DNA of 64,000 bases from Bradyrhizobium sp. Gha (lineage in GTDB: Bacteria; Pseudomonadota; Alphaproteobacteria; Rhizobiales; Xanthobacteraceae). Each line of letters starts with the position of its first letter. The stretch's first letter is position 1. Shown piece after piece: positions 52,171 through 61,255 of the stretch. Position numbers and translations under genes: made by a program. The notes beneath the pieces are model-generated. The model made no database searches. It had not been told where the DNA came from and saw only the letters and a program-made list of their open reading frames with translations. The stretch lies in NCBI RefSeq assembly GCF_900113735.1, contig NZ_FOQM01000020.1, forward strand, positions 1-64,000. The letters run 5' to 3'.

Positions 52171-53037
52171 ATGACCGTGATTGACGTGCCGCAGCAGGAT
52201 CAGACGGACCAAGAAAAGGCTGACGTCCCCCATGGCCACCCGCGCATCCTGGCGCTGGCGAATCAGAAGGGCGGCGTGGGAAAGACAACCACGGCGATCA
52301 ATCTCGGAACGGCACTCGCGGCGATTGGCGAGCGCGTCCTGATCGTCGATCTCGATCCGCAGGGGAACGCCTCGACCGGCCTCGGGATCGATCGCCGCAA
52401 CCGCTCGTGCTCGACCTACGACGTGCTGATCGGCGAAGCCCCGCTGCGCGAGGCGGTGGTCTCGACCGCGGTGCCGCGGCTGCATATCGCGCCCTCGACC
52501 ATGGATCTCTCCGGCCTCGAGCTCGAGCTCGGCACCACGCCCGGCCGCGCCTTCAAGCTGCGCGACGCGATCGGCGCGCTCAACAACAACGTCTCGCCTG
52601 AGGCCGACTACACCTACGTGCTGATCGACTGCCCGCCTTCGCTGAACCTGCTCACGGTGAATGCGATGGCGGCGTCGGACGCGATCCTGGTGCCGCTGCA
52701 GTGCGAGTTCTTCGCGCTCGAAGGTCTGTCGCAATTGCTGCAAACGGTGGAGCAGGTGCGCTCGACGCTCAACCCGAACCTGTCGATCCACGGCATCGTG
52801 CTGACCATGTTTGACTCGCGCAACAACCTCTCCAACCAGGTCGTCGCCGACGTCAGGCAGTTCATGGGCGAGAAGGTCTACAAGACCATGATTCCGCGCA
52901 ACGTCCGCATCTCGGAGGCGCCGTCCTACGGCAAGCCAGTGCTGGTCTACGATCTCAAATGCGTCGGCAGCGAAGCTTATCTGCGGCTCGCCACCGAAGT
53001 GATCCAGCGCGAGCGCGAGCTGCGCGTCACGCATTGA
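52171..53037 (+). CDS. parA: Chromosome partitioning ATPase ParA
   Basis: A 288-residue Walker ATPase. The deviant Walker A KGGVGKTT lies at residues 33-40, preceded by RILALANQKGG; VLIVDLDPQGNAST and LIDCPPSLNLLTVNAM follow. ParA forms a nucleoid gradient that pulls ParB-parS complexes after replication. ATG 52171 has a GGGG site; a TTG start at 52153 is less likely. parB starts 155 bp downstream. Confidence 0.97.
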   Translation: MTVIDVPQQDQTDQEKADVPHGHPRILALANQKGGVGKTTTAINLGTALAAIGERVLIVDLDPQGNASTGLGIDRRNRSCSTYDVLIGEAPLREAVVSTAVPRLHIAPSTMDLSGLELELGTTPGRAFKLRDAIGALNNNVSPEADYTYVLIDCPPSLNLLTVNAMAASDAILVPLQCEFFALEGLSQLLQTVEQVRSTLNPNLSIHGIVLTMFDSRNNLSNQVVADVRQFMGEKVYKTMIPRNVRISEAPSYGKPVLVYDLKCVGSEAYLRLATEVIQRERELRVTH

Positions 53038-53048
53038 CGGTGAGATCC

Positions 53049-53134
53049 GTAGGGCGGGTTAGCGCAGCGTAACCCGCCAAGTCTCTCGCCTCGAACAACC
53101 CTCTGGCGGACTACGCTTCGCTAATCCGCCCTAC
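53049..53134. repeat. Palindromic repeat between parA and parB
   Basis: GTAGGGCGGGTTAGCGCAGCGTAACCCGCC and its near-inverse GGCGGACTACGCTTCGCTAATCCGCCCTAC. Each arm carries its own hairpin. It separates parA from parB, normally adjacent genes. Confidence 0.85.
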
Positions 53135-53192
53135 GACCACAATTTGAAATTCAGTTCTGGAGTGCTGCAGCGTGAATCCAAGGGAGCTGGCG

Positions 53193-54080
53193 ATGGCCGA
53201 TGAAGCGCGTTCGCGACTGGGCCGGGGTCTTGCGAGTCTGATCGGTGACGTCGGCGGCGAAGCTCAGCACGTCGACCGTCCACGCGCGCAGCGCAAGGTA
53301 CCGATCGAATTCATCAAGGCCAATCCTCGCAATCCGCGCCGCACCTTTTCGGACACCGAGCTCAAGGAGCTCTCCGAATCGATCAAGCAGCATGGCGTGA
53401 TCCAGCCGATCGTGGTCCGTCCCGTGAAGGGCGCGCAGGATCGCTTCGAGATCATTGCCGGCGAGCGGCGTTGGCGCGCCTCGCAGATGGCCGGTCTGCA
53501 TGAGGTGCCGATCGTGCCGGTCGACATCAGCGACAGCGATGCGCTGGAATTCGCGATCGTCGAGAACGTGCAGCGCGAAGACCTCAACCCGATGGAAGAG
53601 GCGCTCGGCTATCATGCGCTCGCCAACGAGTTCAAACGCAGCCAGGACGACATCGCAAAGGTCGTCGGCAAAAGCCGCAGCCACGTCGCCAACATGATGC
53701 GGCTGACCAAGCTGCCGACGGAGGTTCAGACCCTGATCACCAGCGGTGAGCTGACGGCCGGTCACGCCCGCGCTCTGATCGGCGTGCCCGATCCGCTCGC
53801 TGCCGCCAAGCGCATCGTCGCGGAAGGCCTCAACGTCCGCCAGGCCGAAGCGCTCGCGCATGAAGAGGGCGTGCCGGAGCGCAAGCCGCAAAAGCCGCGC
53901 GCCACCGCGGCCAAGGAGAAGGACGCCGATACGATCGATCTCGAGAAGCGCGTCAGCGACGCGCTCGGCCTCAAGGTGACAGTCAATCACCGCGACCCCG
54001 GCGGCTCGGTCCAGATCAACTACCGCAACCTCGATCAGCTCGACGAGGTGATGAAGCGGCTGGCAAAGGGCGCGCTGTAG
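53193..54080 (+). CDS. parB: Chromosome partitioning protein ParB
   Basis: A 295-residue CTP-dependent DNA clamp. The CTP-binding motifs GERRWRA (90-96) and ENVQR (124-128) are intact. The helix-turn-helix around KVVGKSRSHVANMMRL reads parS, and the C-terminus (VSDALGLKVTVNHRDPGGSVQINYRNLDQLDEV) dimerises. ATG 53193 has GGGAG upstream; GTG 53172 is the alternative. Nearby parS sites supply its loading sites. Confidence 0.97.
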   Translation: MADEARSRLGRGLASLIGDVGGEAQHVDRPRAQRKVPIEFIKANPRNPRRTFSDTELKELSESIKQHGVIQPIVVRPVKGAQDRFEIIAGERRWRASQMAGLHEVPIVPVDISDSDALEFAIVENVQREDLNPMEEALGYHALANEFKRSQDDIAKVVGKSRSHVANMMRLTKLPTEVQTLITSGELTAGHARALIGVPDPLAAAKRIVAEGLNVRQAEALAHEEGVPERKPQKPRATAAKEKDADTIDLEKRVSDALGLKVTVNHRDPGGSVQINYRNLDQLDEVMKRLAKGAL

Positions 54081-54121
54081 CCGCGTCCCTGGTGTCGTCC
54101 AGCGGGCAGGCTCCATCCGCT

Positions 54122-54202
54122 CGTCATTGCGAGCGCAGCGAAGCAATCCAGAGTCCCTCCGCGGAAAGATTCTGGATTGCATTGCTGCGCTCGCAATGAC
54201 GT
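54122..54202. repeat. Palindromic repeat (CGTCATTGCGAG family)
   Basis: CGTCATTGCGAGCGCAGC...GCTGCGCTCGCAATGACG with inner GCAATCCAGA/TCTGGATTGC inverted arms. Perfect or near perfect, lying between convergent parB and holA. Confidence 0.9.
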
Positions 54203-54243
54203 GGGTGAGAGTTGCGCTCCCGATGAGCTGAAGGGCGTCGGCC

Positions 54244-55272
54244 TTACCCCCGCCGCTTCGCATTCGCGGCGATCGCCATCAGCGTGCGCTGGGCGATGGC
54301 GGCGGCGAGCGTGGATTGCTTGCGGGTATCGAGTGCGGCGGTCGCAAGCTGCTCGATGATGGCGGCGAGCCGCGTCACGCTGAAATTGCGCAGCGCCGCC
54401 TCCACCGCAGGCTTTCGTGAAAAATGCAGACGCGGATAACCGCTATCGAGCACGGCCGAGGCCGGTGTGCCGTCGGCGATCGCGAGCGCCGACTTGTGCA
54501 GCCACGCGGCCTGGCGCTGCGCGGCGGAGATGATCACGCCGGGATAGGTGCCGGCGACCATGGCCTTGGCGAATTCAGTCTCGACGATGTCGGGCCGGCC
54601 GGCGAAGGCGCCGTCGACGATCGGATCGAGCTTCAGCTCGGACGCATCGGCGACCACCGACATCACGTCTTCAAGCGTGATCTCGCCCTTGCCGTGGGCG
54701 TAGAGCGTGAGCTTCCGCAGCTCGTTGCGCGAGGCCTGGCGGTCGCCGCCAAGGAAGGACATCAGCGCGGCGCGGGCATCCTGCGCGATGCGCAGATTGG
54801 CGATGCGGAGCTCGTCCTCCATCAGCTTCGCGAGATCGCGCTCGGTGTCGGGATAGCAGCCGATCGCCACGGCGGTCTTGGCCTTCTCGCAGGCCTTGCG
54901 CAGCGGCGATTCCGGCCGCAGCTCGCCGGCCTCGATCACGATGCGGCAATCCTTCACGCTCATCTCGGACAGCGTATCGACGCCGGCGGCAAAGCTGCGC
55001 GAGCCCGCGCGGATGCGAATGGCGCGGCGACCGCCGAACAGCGGCACGGTCATGGCTTCGTCAACGAGGCGCGACGGCTCGGCGGAGAGTTCGTCGCCGT
55101 CGAGTTTGACCAGCGAGAAGGGATCATCGGGATCGTCGACGGCGGACGCGATCAGCGCGTCGGCGCGTTCGCGCACGAGACCGGCATCAGGACCATAGAG
55201 CAGGACGATCGGCCGGCCCGCATCGGGTCGGGCGAGGAAGGCGTCGATCTCTTTTCCGCGCAGCGCGACCAT
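54244..55272 (-). CDS. holA: DNA polymerase III delta subunit
   Basis: A 342-residue clamp-loader subunit with AAA-like fold. LLYGPDAGLVRERADALIASAV, FSLVKLDGDELSAEPSRLVDEAMTVPLFGGRRAIRIR and AFAGRPDIVETEFAKAM match HolA. Start at 55272 (MVALRGKEIDAF) chosen; an extension to 55425 exists. It is minus-strand with lptE and leuS, in the order leuS-lptE-holA known across proteobacteria. Confidence 0.94.
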   Translation of the reverse strand: MVALRGKEIDAFLARPDAGRPIVLLYGPDAGLVRERADALIASAVDDPDDPFSLVKLDGDELSAEPSRLVDEAMTVPLFGGRRAIRIRAGSRSFAAGVDTLSEMSVKDCRIVIEAGELRPESPLRKACEKAKTAVAIGCYPDTERDLAKLMEDELRIANLRIAQDARAALMSFLGGDRQASRNELRKLTLYAHGKGEITLEDVMSVVADASELKLDPIVDGAFAGRPDIVETEFAKAMVAGTYPGVIISAAQRQAAWLHKSALAIADGTPASAVLDSGYPRLHFSRKPAVEAALRNFSVTRLAAIIEQLATAALDTRKQSTLAAAIAQRTLMAIAANAKRRG

Positions 55273-55333
55273 GTTGCTCGAGTTTCGTCGCTCCGGGTTC
55301 GCGCTTCGCGCCCCCGAAACGATAGGAAACGGA

Positions 55334-55885
55334 TCAGGTGCCCGCGGTGAAGAACGCGGCAAGCCGGGTGTTGATGTTCTCGGCGATCTCGTTCGCGGCA
55401 CGATCCTCGGCGTCACGCGCCGCACGGTTGCGGGCGAAGCGCTGGTACGAGCCGGGCAGGTCGTAGGACACGCGCGAGAACGTGGTGCCGGTCATCACCG
55501 ATTTGCCGGTCGCGACCTCGATCAGGTTGTACTGGCAGTCGATGCCGTAGTTCTCGGTGTTCGGCAGGCCGGTGTTGGGATCGACGATCAGCGACGACTT
55601 GCTGGAGCTGAAACGGATGTCCAGCCGATGGGTCGGGGGCATGCCCGTTGCCGAGCCGTACAGCTTGAAGGCGAGGGCGTTGCGGACTTCGACGCCGACC
55701 CGGGCCTCGCGCGAGGCGTTGGCCTTGCTGATCGGCGGAAGCTCGACCCCCATCAGCTTTTCGCGCAAGCCCGGGGTGCCATCCGTATGCTCGGCATACA
55801 TCGGCTGGAAGCAGCCGGCCGTCAGCGCCGCCAATGCGCCGACCGCCAGCAAGCGGGCTGCGATACGGATCCTAGCCGACAACAT
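55334..55885 (-). CDS. lptE: LPS-assembly lipoprotein LptE
   Basis: A 183-residue outer-membrane lipoprotein (lipobox LTAGC, Cys25) that plugs LptD in LPS export. The alphaproteobacterial core FQPMYAEHTDG... and a short C-terminal helix RNRAARDAEDRAANEIAENI are visible. The start overlaps the end of leuS by 14 bp, consistent with translational coupling. Confidence 0.9.
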   Translation of the reverse strand: MLSARIRIAARLLAVGALAALTAGCFQPMYAEHTDGTPGLREKLMGVELPPISKANASREARVGVEVRNALAFKLYGSATGMPPTHRLDIRFSSSKSSLIVDPNTGLPNTENYGIDCQYNLIEVATGKSVMTGTTFSRVSYDLPGSYQRFARNRAARDAEDRAANEIAENINTRLAAFFTAGT

Positions 55886-58508
55886 TCACGATCCTCTTGG
55901 GAACGATGATCACCTTGCGGACGGGCTTGCCGTCCAGGGCCAGTTTTACAGCATCGAGGGCCAAAGCGGCAGCCTCGATTTCCGGATTTTGGGCCGCTGT
56001 TGCAACTGTGACTTCACCCCGCTTCTTGCCGTTGACCTGGACCACCAGGGTCACGCTGTCTTCAACCAGCAAATCGCGTTCGATTTGCGGCCAATTGGCC
56101 TCGGAAACCAGCCCGGGCTGGCCCAGAACCTGCCAGCACTCCTCGGCCAGATGCGGCATCATCGGCGAGACCAGCTGGACCAGGATCTGGCTGGCCTCCC
56201 GGATCGCCCACGCCAGATCTGGAGCCAAATCAGCAGCCGGCTGGCCGGGGCGCTGCAGCACCTCCGAGAAGGTGTTCGTGAACTCGCGGATATGGGCGAG
56301 GCAGACGTTGAAGTGCAGCCGCTCGATGCCGGTCGTGACCTTGTCGAGCGCGCCGTGGGCGGCCTTGCGCAGGGCAATCGCGTCGTCGCCAAACGAGGCC
56401 GGCCGAGCCGCTGGCGCGCCTTTACCGAGTTCCAGTGCGTCATTCACCAGCCGCCACAGCCGCTGCACGAAGCGCGAGGCGCCCTGGACGCGCTCGTCGC
56501 TCCAGATCACATCGCGGTCGGGCGGGGAGTCCGACAGCATGAACCAGCGGGCGACGTCGGCACCATAGGTCGCGATGATGTCGTCGGGGTCGACCGTGTT
56601 CTTCTTCGACTTCGACATCTTCTCGATCGGACCGATCGTGACGTCCTCGCCTGTGCTGAGCAGCACGGCGCGGCGTCCGTTGCCGCCGACCTCGATCTTC
56701 ACCTCGGCCGGCTGCACCCAGCTGCCGTCGGCCTTCTGGTAGGTCTCGTGCACCACCATGCCCTGCGTGAACATGCCGGCGAACGGCTCGTCCAGCGCAA
56801 GGTGTCCGGTCGCCTTCATGGCGCGGGTGAAGAAGCGGCTGTAGAGCAGATGCAGGATCGCGTGCTCGACGCCGCCGATATACTGGTCGACCGGCAGCAT
56901 CCGGTTGGCGACATCAGGCGTCGTCGGCGCGTTCGCGTTCCAGGGATCGGTGAAGCGCGCAAAATACCAGGACGAATCCACGAAGGTGTCCATGGTGTCG
57001 GTTTCGCGGCTCGCCTTGCCACCGCACTTGGGACACGTGACGTGCTTCCAGGTCGGATGATGATCGAGCGCGTTGCCCGGCTTGTCGAAGCTGACATCCT
57101 CCGGCAGCACCACCGGCAGGTCGGCATCCGGCACCGGCACCACGTCGCACCTCGGGCAGTGGATGACGGGAATCGGGCAGCCCCAATAGCGCTGGCGCGA
57201 AATGCCCCAGTCGCGCAGGCGGAAATTGACCTGGCGCTCACCGACCGGCGCGTTGCCGCGCAGCTCATTTTCCAGCCGCTTTGCGACCTCCTCCTTGGCC
57301 TGCTCGATCGTCATGCCGTCGAGGAAGCGGGAATTGATCATGCGGCCATCACCGTCATAGGCGGTGTCGGTGATGACGAACGTCTTGGGATCCTGGCCCT
57401 CGGGACACACGACGGGCGTGTTGCCGAGATTGTACTTGTTGACGAAGTCGAGGTCCCGCTGGTCATGCGCGGGGCAGCCGAAGATCGCGCCGGTACCGTA
57501 TTCCATCAGCACGAAGTTGGCGACATAGACCGGCAGCTTCCAGCCCGGATCGAATGGATGAACCGCGCGGATCCCGGTGTCGAAACCCTGCTTCTCCGCG
57601 GTGTCGATGATCGACTGCGCGGTTCCGATCTTCTTGATGTCGGCGATGAACTCCGCAAGTTTCGGGTTCTTTGCGGCTGCTGCCTGCGCCAGCGGATGAT
57701 CCGCCGAGATTGCCATGAATTTCGCGCCGAACAGCGTATCCGGGCGGGTCGTGAAAATCTTCAGCTCGCTCTCGCCGGCCGGCGTCGTCGCCTGATCCAG
57801 CGCGAAGCGGATCAAGAGGCCTTCGGAGCGGCCGATCCAGTTGCGCTGCATCAGCCTGACCTTGTCGGGCCAGCGGTCGAGGCCATCAAGCGCCGACAGC
57901 AATTCCTGCGCGTACTTCGTGATCTTGAAGACCCACTGGCTCATCTCGCGCTGCTCGACAACGGCGCCGGAGCGCCAGCCGCGGCCGTCGATCACCTGCT
58001 CGTTGGCGAGCACGGTCATGTCGACCGGATCCCAGTTGAGCTTGCGGTTCTCCCGCTCGGCAAGGCCCGCGGCGAGCATGTCCAGGAACATCTTCTGCTG
58101 ATGCTTGTAATAGCTGGGATCGCAGGTCGCGAATTCGCGGGACCAGTCCAGCGACAGCCCGATCGAGCGGAGCTGCTTCTTCATCGCGGCGATGTTGTCG
58201 TAGGTCCAGGCCTTCGGCGCGACCTTGCGCTCGATGGCGGCGTTCTCGGCCGGCAGGCCGAAGGCGTCCCAGCCCATCGGATGCAGCACGTTAAATCCCT
58301 TGGCGCGCATGAAGCGGGCCAGCACGTCGCCGAGCGTATAATTGCGGACATGGCCGATATGGATGCGCCCGGAGGGGTAGGGGAACATCTCCAGCACGTA
58401 GTATTTGGGCCGGGAATCATCGTTCTTCGAGACGAAGATCGCCTGTTCGTCCCATATGCGCTGCCAGCGCGGTTCGGCGTCGCGGGCGTTATAGCGTTCG
58501 GAGGTCAT
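55872..58508 (-). CDS. leuS: Leucyl-tRNA synthetase
   Basis: A 878-residue class I synthetase. HIGH motif is HIGH (residues 50-53) in PYPSGRIHIGHVRNY; the KMSKS motif is in IEKMSKSKKNTVDP. The editing domain (about 220-420) with a GTGAIFGCPAHDQRD-type sequence is intact. The start is MTSERYNARDAEPRWQ at 58508; the frame extends 19 codons upstream without conservation. Confidence 0.98.
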   Translation of the reverse strand: MTSERYNARDAEPRWQRIWDEQAIFVSKNDDSRPKYYVLEMFPYPSGRIHIGHVRNYTLGDVLARFMRAKGFNVLHPMGWDAFGLPAENAAIERKVAPKAWTYDNIAAMKKQLRSIGLSLDWSREFATCDPSYYKHQQKMFLDMLAAGLAERENRKLNWDPVDMTVLANEQVIDGRGWRSGAVVEQREMSQWVFKITKYAQELLSALDGLDRWPDKVRLMQRNWIGRSEGLLIRFALDQATTPAGESELKIFTTRPDTLFGAKFMAISADHPLAQAAAAKNPKLAEFIADIKKIGTAQSIIDTAEKQGFDTGIRAVHPFDPGWKLPVYVANFVLMEYGTGAIFGCPAHDQRDLDFVNKYNLGNTPVVCPEGQDPKTFVITDTAYDGDGRMINSRFLDGMTIEQAKEEVAKRLENELRGNAPVGERQVNFRLRDWGISRQRYWGCPIPVIHCPRCDVVPVPDADLPVVLPEDVSFDKPGNALDHHPTWKHVTCPKCGGKASRETDTMDTFVDSSWYFARFTDPWNANAPTTPDVANRMLPVDQYIGGVEHAILHLLYSRFFTRAMKATGHLALDEPFAGMFTQGMVVHETYQKADGSWVQPAEVKIEVGGNGRRAVLLSTGEDVTIGPIEKMSKSKKNTVDPDDIIATYGADVARWFMLSDSPPDRDVIWSDERVQGASRFVQRLWRLVNDALELGKGAPAARPASFGDDAIALRKAAHGALDKVTTGIERLHFNVCLAHIREFTNTFSEVLQRPGQPAADLAPDLAWAIREASQILVQLVSPMMPHLAEECWQVLGQPGLVSEANWPQIERDLLVEDSVTLVVQVNGKKRGEVTVATAAQNPEIEAAALALDAVKLALDGKPVRKVIIVPKRIVNVVG

Positions 58509-58653
58509 GGAATCGTTGGGTTTTCGAGAGTTCGGGCCGCCTTGAGAGGGCGGACTAGGCCACAAAAGTCCTCAGCGGGTCAATGGCTTGCCGAAATGCA
58601 ATAGGCCCCCCGGAGCACCTCAACGCTCGAATCAAGACGGCGGAGGCCCGGCT

Positions 58654-60369
58654 TCAAGACGCGACCAGGGAGACACCGCTCATCATCATGTCCGTGGCGC
58701 CGTTCTCGATCGCGTGCACGCCATGCTCGACCACGTTGTTGCGGCCGCGATGCTTGGCGGCGTAGAGCGCGGCGTCGGCGGCTTCGATCAGATCGCCCGG
58801 ACGCAAGCTCTCGTTGGGCCGCGTCGCCGCAACGCCGATCGACACCGTAACCACCATATGGGCGGAGGTGATGTGCGGCAGGCAAAGCTTCAGCACGGCC
58901 GCGCGCACCTGCTCGCCGATCTCGACGGCGTGGTTCACGTCGGTGTTCGGCAGCAGCAGGCAGAACTCTTCGCCGCCATAGCGTGCCGCAAAGCCCATCG
59001 TGTCGGCGGCGATGCCGGACAGCGACTCGCCGAGCCGGGTCAGGCAGGAATCGCCTTCGAGATGGCCGTAGGTGTCGTTGAACAGCTTGAAATGGTCGAC
59101 ATCGATCATCAGCAGCGCGAGCTCGCTGCCATATTGCTGGGCGCGCATCCATTCGAAGTCGAGGCGGCTCTGGAACCCGCGGCGGTTGGCGAGGCCCGAC
59201 AGCATGTCGATCGATGCCATCACCGTCAGCCGGTCATTGCTTGCGATCAGCTCGCGCTCGCGCTGGCTGAGCTGCGCGGCCATCGCGTTGAACGCGCGCG
59301 CCAGCGGCACGAATTCGGACGGCAGGCTTTTACGTGCTGCGCGGGCCGACAGATCGCCCTCGCCGAGACGCTTGGCCATGTCGGCGAGCATTTCGATCGG
59401 CATGATCACGAGCTTTTCAGCGGCAATCAGCGCGCCGAGCAGCACGAACACGACGACGAAGGCGAGCTGGAGATAGGCGGTCCTGATGTCGCGGCTCACC
59501 GCTGCGGACACCTTGTCCTCATCGATACTGGCGATCAGGCGGGCATTGGTGCCGGCGATACGCGTGTAGCTGACGGCGCGCCGCGAACCATCGGCGGCGA
59601 GGAACGACAGCGAACCTTCGTCCTGGTCGGAGCGCAAGGCCTGGTCTGCGATCGCGGACATCAGCGGCATGTCGTCGAGCGGACGACCGACCGCGCCGTG
59701 CTGGTCGGCGGGTGCGGCCATCACGGTGCCGGCGCTGTCGACCAGCACCGCCGTGATGCCTTCGCGGCCGCCAAGATTGTTCATCACCTTCGACATCCAG
59801 TCGAGGTTGACGGTTGCGAGCACGACGGCATCAGCGGCACCACTGAACGCGGAGACCGGGTAGACCGCCATCACGGTCGGCGCCTGCACCGGTCGCGACA
59901 GGATGAAGTCGGACAGCACGAAGCGGCCGGTCTGCTGGGCCTGCTGGAAATAGGGCCGATCGGAGAGGTCGAGGCCGACATACATGTTGTTGGTCGCGCA
60001 CTGGATCCGGCCGTCCTGGCCGGCGATCAGGAGCGTGCGGATCCAGGGGAGGCTCGTCGGCAGGCTCGCACGCAGCACGTCGCAGCTCTTGCTGACGCCG
60101 CCGGCGGAGGCACGGATGAAAGCTTCTGATTTCAAGATGGTCTCGACCGACGAGATCACCTCGCGCTGCGCATCGGCGCTGTGCCTTGCGACGGTGGTGA
60201 ATTCGGCCGTGGCCTGCGCAATCTGCTCGGTGCGGGTGTGCTCGAGCGATCGGATGCGCTCGAGCATCAGGGGCGCGACCAGAATCACCGCGAGCAATGC
60301 AAGCCTGGCCCTGATGCCGAGGACCTGCTTGAGTTTTGCTCGTTTGCGGTTGAAACTAACGTTTGCCAT
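58654..60369 (-). CDS. Diguanylate cyclase with dCache-like sensor and HAMP
   Basis: 571 residues. N-terminal helix RLALLAVILVAPLML, a periplasmic sensor segment (about 40-300, Cache-like), a second membrane helix (LQLAFVVVFVLLGALIAA), HAMP, and a GGDEF domain with active site RYGGEEF. It makes c-di-GMP. The inhibitory RxxD site expected five residues before GGEEF is absent (DTMG), so product inhibition at that site is unlikely. It starts 110 bp from the divergent YggS gene; leuS is 146 bp downstream on the same strand. Confidence 0.93.
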   Translation of the reverse strand: MANVSFNRKRAKLKQVLGIRARLALLAVILVAPLMLERIRSLEHTRTEQIAQATAEFTTVARHSADAQREVISSVETILKSEAFIRASAGGVSKSCDVLRASLPTSLPWIRTLLIAGQDGRIQCATNNMYVGLDLSDRPYFQQAQQTGRFVLSDFILSRPVQAPTVMAVYPVSAFSGAADAVVLATVNLDWMSKVMNNLGGREGITAVLVDSAGTVMAAPADQHGAVGRPLDDMPLMSAIADQALRSDQDEGSLSFLAADGSRRAVSYTRIAGTNARLIASIDEDKVSAAVSRDIRTAYLQLAFVVVFVLLGALIAAEKLVIMPIEMLADMAKRLGEGDLSARAARKSLPSEFVPLARAFNAMAAQLSQRERELIASNDRLTVMASIDMLSGLANRRGFQSRLDFEWMRAQQYGSELALLMIDVDHFKLFNDTYGHLEGDSCLTRLGESLSGIAADTMGFAARYGGEEFCLLLPNTDVNHAVEIGEQVRAAVLKLCLPHITSAHMVVTVSIGVAATRPNESLRPGDLIEAADAALYAAKHRGRNNVVEHGVHAIENGATDMMMSGVSLVAS

Positions 60370-60478
60370 ATGCGCGACCCACCCCGCGCACCAAGGTAAA
60401 GCGAAGGGTTCAAAAACCCTTTCTTGAACTCGGTAAAATTGGACCTACTTCCGTTACGATCACGGCTCAACCGACACC

Positions 60479-61168
60479 ATGACAGAACACGACACGGCGC
60501 CGGTAACCGGCGATTCACCAAATGCGCTCGCTGCGGTCCAAGCGGAGATTGCACGCGCCTGCAAGGATGCGCGGCGTGATCGTGCGTCCGTCACGTTGAT
60601 CGCGGTGTCCAAGACGTTCGCGGCGGACGCAGTCATCCCGGTTATCGGCGCCGGACAGCGCGTATTCGGCGAAAATCGCGTGCAGGAGGCCAAGGGCAAG
60701 TGGCCGGCACTAACATCTGTTTACTCTGACATCGCGCTGCATCTGATCGGGCCGCTGCAATCCAACAAGGCGAAAGAGGCGGTCGCGCTGTTCGACGCGA
60801 TCCATTCTGTCGACCGTCCGAGCATTTGCCAGGCGTTAGCCAAAGAAATCGAATCCCAGAACAAGCACCCGCAACTCTTCGTCCAGATCAACACGGGCGA
60901 GGAGCCGCAGAAGGCCGGCGTCCCGCCCGGCGAGGCGGACGCCTTCCTCGAGAGCTGCCGCGACACCTATGGTCTGACGATCTCGGGCCTGATGTGCATC
61001 CCGCCGGTGGACGAGCCGCCGGCGGCTCATTTCGCGCTGACGGCCAAGATCGCCGCGCGCAACGGACTAAAGAACCTGTCGATGGGCATGAGCGCGGATT
61101 ATGCGACCGCCATCATGTTGGGCGCCACCCATGTGCGCGTGGGAAGCGCCATCTTCGGGCATCGGTGA
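60479..61168 (+). CDS. YggS family pyridoxal phosphate-binding protein
   Basis: A 229-residue (beta/alpha)8 protein. The PLP Lys lies in TLIAVSKTFAADAVIP. ENRVQEAKGKW, HLIGPLQSNKAKEAV, FVQINTGEEPQKAGV and LSMGMSADYATAIMLGATHVRVGSAIFG are the family signature, including phosphate loops. YggS/PROSC proteins maintain PLP homeostasis rather than acting as an enzyme. Start ATG 60479, 110 bp from the divergent cyclase. Confidence 0.95.
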   Translation: MTEHDTAPVTGDSPNALAAVQAEIARACKDARRDRASVTLIAVSKTFAADAVIPVIGAGQRVFGENRVQEAKGKWPALTSVYSDIALHLIGPLQSNKAKEAVALFDAIHSVDRPSICQALAKEIESQNKHPQLFVQINTGEEPQKAGVPPGEADAFLESCRDTYGLTISGLMCIPPVDEPPAAHFALTAKIAARNGLKNLSMGMSADYATAIMLGATHVRVGSAIFGHR

Positions 61169-61210
61169 TTGCCGACGGCAAGGATCGAGCCCGGCGACCG
61201 CTCTCGAATT

Positions 61211-61233
61211 CGTCATTGCGAGTCGCAATGACG
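61211..61233. repeat. Minimal palindrome of the CGTCATTGCGAG family
   Basis: CGTCATTGCGA-G-TCGCAATGACG: perfect 11-bp arms around one base. It has the terminal arms of the family at 49202 and 54122 without the internal core, as in a small derivative. Located downstream of the YggS gene. Confidence 0.8.
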
Positions 61234-61255
61234 GATCCTTGCCGAGCATGAACCA

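Noticed and set aside
55557..58604. 1015-residue plus-strand open frame
   Set aside because: Antisense shadow of lptE and leuS; composition is Arg/His/Asp-rich with no recognised domain.
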